A DNA stretch of 5,537 nt from UBA4459 sp036351335 (GTDB taxonomy: Bacteria > Bacteroidota > Bacteroidia > Bacteroidales > F082), in NCBI GenBank assembly GCA_036351335.1, contig JAZBOW010000197.1, forward strand, positions 1 through 5,537, written 5' to 3'. Both the position numbers and the translations under genes were made by a program. Shown here piece by piece: positions 1-5,534 of this stretch (the first letter of the stretch is position 1; each line of letters opens with the position of its first letter). The notes below the pieces were generated by a model, which was not told the origin of the DNA, searched no databases, and saw nothing but the letters and a program-made list of their open reading frames with translations.

Positions 1-1094
1 CGAAAAAGAATAATATTTCACTCCAAGATATCTTTGCGGACGGGCTTAGTTGTCCTGAAAAGTCCTCATTTTTTCTTAATAACGAAGAAGCTGCTTTCCT
101 ACTTGAAATCATCGTTTTTTTTATCTTGTTTTGTCAATCGATGCCAACGCGACCTATAATTCTGGTCCGCGGTGAAGGAGAGACTGGCAAATCATCATTG
201 CTTGAATTGATTGGGTATCTCATATACGGCAAAAATTTCAAACTGACTCTTATTCCCAGAGGTAGACGAGAGCTGGAAGTCGAATTTGAGAACAATACTT
301 TTTGCTGTTTCGACAACGTTGATAGATCTTTAAAACAATCCTTGAAAGACACCATAGCTGCAGTTGCTACGGGTTGTGGTATTCGAATGCGTCAACTGTA
401 TACAACGGATGCGCAAAATAGATATTCACCAGCGCCAGTAATTGGAATAACTACAAGGACAACGCCGTTTTCCGCTGACGATGATGACCTTATTGCGCGA
501 CTGGTTATTTTTCAATTGACCAAACGAAAGTCGGTTACTTCAGCAACCCAACTTAAACAAAAAATATTGCGGGCCCGGGATGCAATTATGAGCGCTGTAG
601 TAAACAAAATCCAATCCGTGCTTAAAGGATTGAAAACCGATTCTCCTATTGATGTCGGTTCATTCAGGATGGCAGATTTTGCTGATTTTGCAGCAAAGAC
701 AGCTATCCCAATCTTCAACGACCGATATTCCAATGAAGAAATTGAAAAACGACTGGTACAAATATTCAAGAAACTGCGAGCGTCTCAGCAGGCCGTTTTA
801 TGCGAGAACCCATTACATTATGCGCTGGATGACTTGATAAACGATTGGTTTCACAACAATTTAACTTCACTGAAAAAATCAACTTCAAAATTATTTAAAG
901 AGTTGATTAAAATTGACCAAACAACAACATATGGCTTCTCAAAATCTTGCAAAAATTTAATTTCCTTCGGCAAGTTGATGAAAAATAACGCCAGTCTTTT
1001 CAGCAAGCGTTATGGGTATTCCAGCAAGCGCGGCACAGGCAATAAACTTGTGCACACATTTAATAAAAAATGCAAGGACCCTTTAGAAATTTAA
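1..1094 (+). CDS. D5/SF3-like primase-helicase-type ATPase, 3' part (5' end outside window)
   Basis: The frame is open from the left edge (first full codon at 3) to TAA at 1092-1094, so this is the C-terminal ~363 residues of a larger protein. Seen: Walker A GEGETGKS at 171-194, Walker B-like FCCFDNVD with its Asp at 312-314, a conserved block ATGCGIRMRQLYT, a sensor-1-like strand ending GITTRT, and a DLIARL block whose Arg could be the arginine finger. This order matches the ATPase half of phage/plasmid primase-helicases of the D5/SF3-like type, which unwind DNA at replication origins. The C-terminal ~90 residues look like the small winged-helix tail common in these proteins. A TTG at 126 could be called as a start, but it lies within the hydrophobic segment just before the P-loop and has no Shine-Dalgarno, so it is probably internal. 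It is the first visible gene of a three-gene operon; family assignment is by motif only. Confidence 0.8.
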   Translation, partial: KKNNISLQDIFADGLSCPEKSSFFLNNEEAAFLLEIIVFFILFCQSMPTRPIILVRGEGETGKSSLLELIGYLIYGKNFKLTLIPRGRRELEVEFENNTFCCFDNVDRSLKQSLKDTIAAVATGCGIRMRQLYTTDAQNRYSPAPVIGITTRTTPFSADDDDLIARLVIFQLTKRKSVTSATQLKQKILRARDAIMSAVVNKIQSVLKGLKTDSPIDVGSFRMADFADFAAKTAIPIFNDRYSNEEIEKRLVQIFKKLRASQQAVLCENPLHYALDDLINDWFHNNLTSLKKSTSKLFKELIKIDQTTTYGFSKSCKNLISFGKLMKNNASLFSKRYGYSSKRGTGNKLVHTFNKKCKDPLEI

Positions 1095-1096
1095 AC

Positions 1097-1103
1097 AAAG
1101 GAG
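1097..1103 (+). promoter_or_regulatory. Shine-Dalgarno site of the 274-aa gene
   Basis: AAAGGAG lies six bases before the ATG at 1110, directly after the stop of the upstream ATPase gene. It fixes the start and indicates translation from a shared transcript. Confidence 0.85.
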
Positions 1104-1109
1104 ACAAGA

Positions 1110-1934
1110 ATGAACGCAACAGAATTATTAAAACCGCCACCAGCAGAAAGTACAATAGAGATAGCTGAGCTCGAAAGCCTACCAATACGGGAACTGACAA
1201 GAGCTATAAAAACTCTACTTGAAACAGCACCAAAACAAATTTGTTTTGAGAAACCTGTATTTATTCAGGATTCAAAAATTGTTATGGCTACCAACTATGG
1301 CAATACAATTGTCGAGATAGACTTAAGTAATTTATTGGGTGATCCCAAAACAAAACAACCGTTTTGCCTGAACATGCAGTTTTATTGTAACCAGAAGGAT
1401 ATTGCCACCCTCAAAAGCCTTGCCACCAGCAATCTGACGATTACCAAGGACACCAGCACCGGAGAATATACATTTGGTAATGGCTACAGAACCTTAGTGC
1501 TGAGAAAGAATACCCGTCAATATCAACCTGTACAATTACCAACGGTCTCAACTGCACCGCCCTTTTGTCCGCCTGTAAGTAACTTTAACCCAAAGGAATT
1601 GCAGAGAGAGACAAAAAAACAGCAGGCTGTGTACCTCTTTGTCTACTGTGATACTACTGACACTTCGCAATATTTTTTGGACAAGGTGGAGGCCCCCAAT
1701 AGCTTTTCCCACAAGTTTGTTTCTGGCAGCCAATCAGATGCACAAGATCCAGCATTTATATTTTGCACTAATTTTTTTCTTAAGGTTATCGGCAAGGTCG
1801 CCAGTTTAACTATTGTCAAAGATGAAAACCATTACTGGCTGATCACCAGATCAACCTTTGGAAAATCAGCACCATTAACCATACACGAACGATTAACAAT
1901 CAAAAGAAAAGGAGGAAAAAACAATGGAAAATAG
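1110..1934 (+). CDS. Hypothetical 274-aa protein of the replication operon, possibly clamp-like
   Basis: Not recognised with confidence. It starts at ATG behind a strong Shine-Dalgarno, 15 bp after the ATPase gene, and its last 11 bp overlap the next gene, so the three are almost certainly co-transcribed. No signal peptide, membrane segment, P-loop or catalytic motif is visible. Residues ~48-133 alternate short strands and a helix (strand at 55-60, helix ~96-106, strands 109-112, 119-122 and 127-132). Residues ~172-265 show a similar pattern after a Pro-rich linker (141-156). This two-part layout is reminiscent of DnaN/PCNA sliding-clamp domains, which would fit beside a primase-helicase, but that is inference from pattern only. 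The C-terminus is basic (KRKGGKNNGK). A single-stranded-DNA-binding or accessory replication protein is an equally open alternative. Confidence 0.75.
   Translation: MNATELLKPPPAESTIEIAELESLPIRELTRAIKTLLETAPKQICFEKPVFIQDSKIVMATNYGNTIVEIDLSNLLGDPKTKQPFCLNMQFYCNQKDIATLKSLATSNLTITKDTSTGEYTFGNGYRTLVLRKNTRQYQPVQLPTVSTAPPFCPPVSNFNPKELQRETKKQQAVYLFVYCDTTDTSQYFLDKVEAPNSFSHKFVSGSQSDAQDPAFIFCTNFFLKVIGKVASLTIVKDENHYWLITRSTFGKSAPLTIHERLTIKRKGGKNNGK
1907..1915 (+). promoter_or_regulatory. Strong Shine-Dalgarno inside the end of the 274-aa gene
   Basis: AAAAGGAGG lies eight bases before the ATG at 1924 and within the coding sequence of the upstream gene, where it encodes part of that protein's Lys/Gly-rich tail. 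It supports efficient, coupled translation of the downstream gene. Confidence 0.85.
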
Positions 1935-3033
1935 TTTGCTTTCATCATCATTATCCGCCAGTGAAATCGCTCAAACTGGCAACTACAAGTTCAGACCCTG
2001 GCATATTGATCAATACCTTCGGAAAGGAGATGTTTGTGTCATAAGCATTCCTGTCGCCGTTGATTTGAACTGGGTAATAATCGATACTGGTTTAGGCTTT
2101 ACACGTCCTGGTCAAATATTAGGTGACATGCATTGTTCAGACCCAATTGACATCATACTGGTCGACGGAAAAACTAAACCAAAGGAGTTAAATGCCCAGG
2201 TTACTGCTTTATACCAGGAATCTTATGAGGCAGAGTGTAAAATCATTTCTTTGCCTGAAATACAAAACAGCCAAAAAAACCAGCCCTCAATCGACACATA
2301 TTCATTTGACAATAGTGTAGTACAAAATGAAATCATGGGATTATTTCCATCCGAAAAACAAGATGGTGAGACAGGTGATGAACCACATCTCAAGGGCAAA
2401 TATCAGGCCATTATTCACAATAATATTGCCACTCTTTTTCATTTGGGGATTAATAGTATTTCAGACATACAAGAGCAGGTTCTTCCATGGATAAATAAAC
2501 TTCATGATAGTGAAGTAACACAGTTCTGGATTATTCCTGAGGGGAAGTCAGATCAAATAATCCCACCGCATTTGGTTGATCTGAGAATTCGACTGAAACC
2601 TATGCACGATTGTGAAACTCAAACAGCTCTGGTTCAGTTGGATTCCTGCAGGTATGGCACCAGTAAGTATACACCATATTACCTTGAACTCATTACAGGT
2701 GATGATGGCAAGAGCCAAGTTAGAAGGGTTATTGCACCAAATCATACTTTAAACGAGGCGATTTATTTTTCTTCACAGGGCAAAACACAGGAGAATATTA
2801 AAGATATTCTTAATGTAAGTCAAAGCACTGTTTGCAGGTTACTCCGGAAAGCTAAGAATAAGGGCCTTATTGTACGAGACTATAAATCATCAATCGATAA
2901 TACAGGCCTTGATAGCAAGACTACACAAGCCAACGGTAATGGCACCGGCAATGCCGGACATGTATACAAATTAACTGACTTTGGAAAAGATGTTCTTATT
3001 AAGGCAGGATATTCACTATTATTATCCAGATAA
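1924..3033 (+). CDS. RepA-like (AAA_25/RecA-fold) protein with degenerate ATP site and C-terminal winged HTH
   Basis: A 369-aa protein with ATG behind an excellent Shine-Dalgarno. Residues 24-110 follow the layout of RepA-like AAA_25 ATPases: a PW start, a 'LRKGD..VIS.P' strand, a helix, then 'IILVDGK' and a helix. Where the family has a P-loop of the GxGKTW type, this protein has PVAVDLNW (43-50), and the usual DGE is DGK (81-83). So the Lys/Thr of Walker A and the acidic residue are both missing. Residues 160-260 retain the later RecA-fold elements (NIATL strand, PWINKL helix, VDLRIRL strand, QLDSCRYG). Residues ~115-157 are a low-complexity insertion. Residues 275-362 form a winged helix-turn-helix (TQENIKDILNVSQSTVCRLLRKAKNKGLI, then wing and VYKLTDFGK). 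Inference: a non-hydrolysing paralogue that binds DNA, perhaps the repeats just downstream, as initiator or repressor. The family call comes from the motif pattern and was not searched. Confidence 0.75.
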   Translation: MENSLLSSSLSASEIAQTGNYKFRPWHIDQYLRKGDVCVISIPVAVDLNWVIIDTGLGFTRPGQILGDMHCSDPIDIILVDGKTKPKELNAQVTALYQESYEAECKIISLPEIQNSQKNQPSIDTYSFDNSVVQNEIMGLFPSEKQDGETGDEPHLKGKYQAIIHNNIATLFHLGINSISDIQEQVLPWINKLHDSEVTQFWIIPEGKSDQIIPPHLVDLRIRLKPMHDCETQTALVQLDSCRYGTSKYTPYYLELITGDDGKSQVRRVIAPNHTLNEAIYFSSQGKTQENIKDILNVSQSTVCRLLRKAKNKGLIVRDYKSSIDNTGLDSKTTQANGNGTGNAGHVYKLTDFGKDVLIKAGYSLLLSR

Positions 3034-3194
3034 AATCGAACTGGTTTTAACGGTAGAAATTTTATTCGAAATTATTCAGGATTTATTCATTATTTAACGC
3101 ACGATATATTATAATTAGCTGAAATAATTATGTTTATTAAATTTTATTCATTTATTCAAATTGTACACAACACTGGTTGGTTAGTTCTGTTTTT

Positions 3195-3232
3195 GGTGAA
3201 TTTTATTCAAATTTATTCATAAAATATTCACC
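3195..3232. repeat. Imperfect inverted repeat around the third repeat group
   Basis: GGTGAATTTTAT (3195-3206) and ATAAAATATTCACC (3219-3232) are complementary apart from a two-base bulge, separated by 12 bases. The outer 7 bp (GGTGAAT/ATTCACC) are perfect. It encloses two exact octamers and includes a degenerate third, so it may be a binding site for a dimer or an extrudable hairpin at the candidate origin. Confidence 0.5.
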
Positions 3233-3264
3233 AATAGGGTTAGCCATCCAGTTCTATTATATTG

Positions 3265-3285
3265 ATATTAAAAGAGAATTAATAT
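3265..3285. repeat. Small 7-bp inverted repeat
   Basis: ATATTAA (3265-3271) and TTAATAT (3279-3285) are perfect complements separated by seven bases. Both arms are pure A+T in AT-rich DNA, so chance is a real possibility; an operator is the other reading. Confidence 0.25.
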
Positions 3286-3321
3286 TTAGCGATGGATAAT
3301 ATTCAATTATTCAGTCGTTCA

Positions 3322-3348
3322 TTAGAAAAAAATTATGTTTTTTTCTAA
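3322..3348. repeat. Perfect 11-bp inverted repeat upstream of the TGT-like gene
   Basis: TTAGAAAAAAA (3322-3332) and TTTTTTTCTAA (3338-3348) are exact reverse complements around the spacer TTATG. The pair ends 18 bases before the Shine-Dalgarno of the next gene. It could be an operator for a dimeric repressor, a weak A-U hairpin in the leader, or an attenuator-like element. Lying after the putative promoter zone and in front of a start codon, control of the downstream gene is the most natural inference. Confidence 0.6.
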
Positions 3349-3366
3349 CCAACACTACTCTTATAC

Positions 3367-3373
3367 AGGAGAG
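3367..3373 (+). promoter_or_regulatory. Shine-Dalgarno that decides the start of the TGT-like gene
   Basis: AGGAGAG lies six bases before the ATG at 3380. The in-frame ATG at 3335 sits in the spacer of the 11-bp inverted repeat and has no Shine-Dalgarno, so 3380 is preferred. Confidence 0.8.
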
Positions 3374-3379
3374 AATAAT

Positions 3380-4303
3380 ATGAATTACACCTTTGTAGCA
3401 AGCAATCCACCAAATGAAAACAGTAGCAAAGTGGATTATCTGCCCGCCATCCACAAGCAAACTGATTGTGTTCTTTACGCAATAAGTGATGCTTTAACAC
3501 AGAAGGAAAATGACCTGGAAGCAATCGAAAAAGTATCAATGCATTCCAGTGAATATAATAATAGATACATTCGACCAATTGAAGGAGATTGGAAGATTGA
3601 TTCAGGAGGATATGAAATTATTACCGGTGCAGTTCCACCAGATCTTATACCCTTGGCGAATCAAAGATACCATTTCTTCCAACAAGAGAATGTAAATGAA
3701 TATGATGAAATTTTTTCATTAGATACCCCTTTCATCGGTAATTCTGAATATGCCTATTTCAATACAGTAGAAAATATTTACAATGCCAATAAAGAATCAC
3801 TGTCTAAAACAATTCAGGCTTTACAAGATATCCCTGAACTGATCGATAAACTTTACCTGGTAGATCACTTCAAAGAAATTAATCAGTATGAAATATTTTG
3901 TAAGCTCAACGATGAATTGGAATTGAAAAGGTATGTCAGGCACCGAGCGCTTGGGGGTATGGTTGGTATTAAGGACTTAACAAGTATTTCGTTCAGTCCA
4001 TTTATTTTTGCTTCCTATCGTTCATTACATGGTTATATGGAATGTGATAATCCTGGTGATAATTTCAAGTTCCATTACCTTGGTATCAACGGTGATTATG
4101 ACAGATTCACAATTGCCTATTTTGATAAACTGTTCCAACGATATTTAGGTGGGAATGTAAAATTGTCTATAACGTACGACACCATTAACTATCTTCGATC
4201 GGCAATGTTTATGAACAATAATATACAGGCGTATAGTTTCATTAATAACCAACTTGTACAATACGATTCGGTTGCCGAAGTGCCAGATGATATTCTTAGA
4301 TGA
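3380..4303 (+). CDS. TGT-fold (tRNA-guanine transglycosylase / DpdA-like) protein, N-terminal part up to in-frame TGA
   Basis: A 307-aa reading frame from an ATG with a good Shine-Dalgarno. Motifs resemble the TGT barrel in order: IDSGGYE (73-79), matching the DSGGFQ active-site segment with its catalytic Asp (here D74); FSLDTP (112-117); ALGGMVG (190-196), matching the conserved GG segment; HYLGING (232-238), matching LMGVG; and TYDTINYLRS (265-274), where TGTs carry the second catalytic Asp (here D267). TGT enzymes exchange guanine for a 7-deazaguanine in tRNA; DpdA relatives do this in DNA. The CxCxxC zinc site of canonical TGTs is not visible, so this is a divergent member. The mobile-element context favours a DNA-modifying DpdA-like role over tRNA, but that is inference. 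The frame stops at TGA 4301-4303 and resumes at once, so the functional product may be longer or the gene may be broken. Confidence 0.7.
   Translation: MNYTFVASNPPNENSSKVDYLPAIHKQTDCVLYAISDALTQKENDLEAIEKVSMHSSEYNNRYIRPIEGDWKIDSGGYEIITGAVPPDLIPLANQRYHFFQQENVNEYDEIFSLDTPFIGNSEYAYFNTVENIYNANKESLSKTIQALQDIPELIDKLYLVDHFKEINQYEIFCKLNDELELKRYVRHRALGGMVGIKDLTSISFSPFIFASYRSLHGYMECDNPGDNFKFHYLGINGDYDRFTIAYFDKLFQRYLGGNVKLSITYDTINYLRSAMFMNNNIQAYSFINNQLVQYDSVAEVPDDILR
4301..4303 (+). other. In-frame TGA interrupting the TGT-like gene
   Basis: The codons run CTT AGA TGA GTT TAT, and the frame stays open on both sides for 307 and 134 codons. Replacing this one codon gives a continuous 442-residue protein. 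The alternatives are a point nonsense mutation (for example from TGG or CGA), a sequencing error, or programmed readthrough. Other genes here use TGG for Trp and contain no internal TGA, so general recoding of UGA is not indicated. Confidence 0.85.
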
Positions 4304-4708
4304 GTTTATCCTGGGAGTCTTTACGACAGTTTTATTGATAATATTGAAACCAAGAAAGCTACTAATTCTTTCGATGATACAGTGGCCTTTGTACCTTTAA
4401 ATATATATAGCGAAATTTCCCTGGACAGGTTTTTTGAGTTTGTGATTGATGAATACGAGCTGGTTGATCTGTTATTTAGATTTGGAAGTATCAATCTATT
4501 TGAATACCATCTTGATCTTGCACTGGCAGAAATGTTGAGAAAGTATCCCAGAGCATTCACCAAGCATAACATTAAGTCCATCAAGGAAAATTTAGAATAT
4601 ATTTTTGTGGGTCATAAATGGTATCGGGATAAACGGGATGAGAAGGAACTGGACAGGCTATCAAGGTTGTTTATTAAAGGAATTAACTGTCCACCATTAC
4701 TGCACTGA
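4304..4708 (+). pseudogene. In-frame continuation of the TGT-like gene (C-terminal 134 codons)
   Basis: This stretch follows the TGA at 4301-4303 in the same frame with no gap, starting VYPGSLYDSF, and ends at TGA 4706-4708. A gene caller would probably start it at GTG 4382, giving 108 aa, but no Shine-Dalgarno precedes that GTG and the 26 codons before it read like normal protein. It is mostly helical by eye (FFEFVIDEYELVDLL, LALAEMLRKYP, a Lys/Arg/Glu-rich end) with no recognised domain. The best reading is the C-terminal helical domain of the TGT-like protein, separated either by a nonsense mutation or by a stop that is read through. A separate small gene is the less likely alternative. 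Confidence 0.65.
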
Positions 4709-4838
4709 TTGCAATTTATTTGATCGAAACAATCATAGGTAATTTTTGGTAATAATATCGACAATTTCCTTCAGATATGCAGTATCAATCAAAAGAGTAA
4801 ATTTGAACTATTTAAAACTCACTAAAGGAGAATTTATT
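4709..4838. other. 130-bp spacer before the radical-SAM gene
   Basis: An AT-rich spacer. TGATTG (4706-4711) and CAATCA (4730-4735) could form a 6-bp stem with a large 18-base loop followed by a short T run, too weak to call a terminator. No clear promoter is visible. The frame of the next gene is open back to 4746, but no ribosome binding site supports an earlier start. Confidence 0.4.
4824..4830 (+). promoter_or_regulatory. Shine-Dalgarno that decides the start of the radical-SAM gene
   Basis: AAAGGAG lies eight bases before the ATG at 4839. This argues against the longer open frame that begins at GTG 4746, which would add 31 residues and has no ribosome binding site. Confidence 0.85.
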
Positions 4839-5534
4839 ATGAATCATATGTATCCGAAAACAAAGACCTGGAATCCGTTCAAAGGTTGTAGGTTTCACTG
4901 CAGTTGTTGCAGACCAACTTTTCAAGCACAGGCGAAACGTCAGAAACACAGGTGTATCGACTGCTACAATTATACACCACACTATCACCCTGAGAGACTT
5001 GGGAAAATTCCCAGTGCGGAAATTGTCTTTGTCTGTGGCAATGGTGACATTTCATTTTGTGACCCCGGCTTTACTCATCAAATAATCAATGCCATAGTCG
5101 ATCACAACCAGAGGTGCCCAGACAAACAGTATTATTTTCAGTCCAGGCAGCCAGAGTATTTCGAACAATTTATACCATATTTCCCGTCAAATGTGATCTT
5201 GGTAACAACGCTGGAGACTAATAGGGACAAGGGATATGCAGCCGTATCGAAGGCACCAGTACCGTCCGAGAGGTATCAGCAGTTTCTAAATTTGAATTAT
5301 CCGCGGAAGGTGGTGACCATTGAGCCAGTGATGGACTTTGATCTGGATGTCTTTACCAACTGGATTACCAATATTGCCCCAGAATATGTCTGGCTGGGTT
5401 TTAACAGCAAGCCTGACCAAGTTCAACTTCCGGAGCCCTCTGATTGGAAGCTCATTGCCTTAACTCAAGCGCTTAAAGAGGCTGGAATCCAGGTTAACGG
5501 GAAGGATCTGAGAGGACTGGATATAGACGTATAA
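4839..5534 (+). CDS. Radical-SAM protein, DUF5131-like
   Basis: A 231-aa protein with ATG behind a strong Shine-Dalgarno. It begins with TWNPFKGC (10-17), leading into C17-x3-C21-x2-C24, the radical-SAM motif that binds a 4Fe-4S cluster and S-adenosylmethionine. Further blocks recall the DUF5131-like group: VFVCGNGDISF (63-73), VTTLETN (122-128), VSKAPVPSERY (136-146), TIEPVMDFD (160-168), APEYVWLGF (180-188), LPEP (197-200) and a C-terminal GKDLRGLDI. Extra cysteines at 23, 39, 42, 66 and 74 are present; C39-x2-C42 could bind a metal. No signal peptide or membrane segment is seen, so it is likely cytoplasmic. The substrate is unknown. It follows the TGT-like gene by 130 bp on the same strand; a shared role in base modification is inference from that placement. 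Radical-SAM assignment is firm, subfamily moderate. Confidence 0.85.
   Translation: MNHMYPKTKTWNPFKGCRFHCSCCRPTFQAQAKRQKHRCIDCYNYTPHYHPERLGKIPSAEIVFVCGNGDISFCDPGFTHQIINAIVDHNQRCPDKQYYFQSRQPEYFEQFIPYFPSNVILVTTLETNRDKGYAAVSKAPVPSERYQQFLNLNYPRKVVTIEPVMDFDLDVFTNWITNIAPEYVWLGFNSKPDQVQLPEPSDWKLIALTQALKEAGIQVNGKDLRGLDIDV

Larger units (their letters stand above)
3061..3313 (+). repeat. Iteron-like array of TTTATTCA octamers in helically phased groups
   Basis: Exact TTTATTCA occurs at 3082, 3143, 3151, 3202 and 3212. One-mismatch copies lie at 3061 (TTTATTCG), 3071 and 3306 (ATTATTCA) and 3133 (TTTATTAA). Two-mismatch copies AATATTCA lie at 3223 and 3298. All are in the same orientation. They form triplets starting 3061/3071/3082, 3133/3143/3151 and 3202/3212/3223, plus a pair 3298/3306. 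Within a group, starts are mostly 10-11 bp apart (8 in two cases), and the first three groups are about 70 bp apart. Same-face, directly repeated sites in AT-rich DNA are typical of plasmid-type iterons bound by an initiator; cooperative repressor sites are the alternative. Isolated similar octamers also occur in coding DNA (for example at 1260), so it is the clustering that carries the signal. Confidence 0.65.
3034..3379. other. AT-rich intergenic region, candidate origin/control region
   Basis: About 345 bp without a gene, far richer in A+T than the flanking coding DNA. It holds the TTTATTCA repeat array, three inverted repeats (3195-3232, 3265-3285, 3322-3348) and the ribosome binding site of the next gene. 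No tRNA-like or CRISPR-like structure and no convincing GC-rich terminator is visible. A weak promoter-like pair (TTGATA at 3262-3267, TATTTA at 3283-3288) has a short 15-bp spacer and is not claimed. AT-richness, phased repeats and position behind replication genes together suggest an origin of replication and/or the control region of the right-hand genes. Confidence 0.55.

Noticed and set aside
126..1094. TTG at 126 as the true start of the first gene
   Set aside because: No Shine-Dalgarno precedes it, the frame is open back to the window edge, and the upstream codons read as plausible protein leading into the P-loop strand.
3061..3313. CRISPR array
   Set aside because: The repeat unit is only 8 bp with spacing of about one helical turn; there are no long repeats and no uniform spacers.
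3335..3379. ATG at 3335 as start of the TGT-like gene
   Set aside because: It lies in the spacer of the 11-bp inverted repeat with no ribosome binding site, while the ATG at 3380 has AGGAGAG at good spacing.
4300..4338. ATGA overlap at 4300-4303 as start of a coupled downstream gene
   Set aside because: That frame ends after 12 codons at a TGA, so it encodes nothing substantial.
4301..4350. Selenocysteine insertion at the in-frame TGA
   Set aside because: No convincing stem-loop of the bacterial SECIS type follows, and the TGT family has no known selenocysteine at such a position.
134..4584. Minus-strand open frames at 134-355, 512-769, 1548-1733, 2548-2745, 3345-3578 and 4321-4584
   Set aside because: They lie opposite the well-supported plus-strand genes or their continuation, are short and show no recognisable domains.
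4301..4738. UGA reassigned as a sense codon in this organism
   Set aside because: Trp is TGG throughout, the other genes have no internal TGA, and reading both TGAs here as sense would only add a short unlikely tail.
4706..4746. Rho-independent terminator after the TGT-like gene
   Set aside because: Only a 6-bp AT-rich stem with an 18-base loop and a short T run some bases away; too weak to call.
4746..4838. GTG at 4746 as start of the radical-SAM gene
   Set aside because: No ribosome binding site, and the extra 31 residues do not resemble the start of the family, whereas ATG 4839 has a strong Shine-Dalgarno just before TWNPFKGC.
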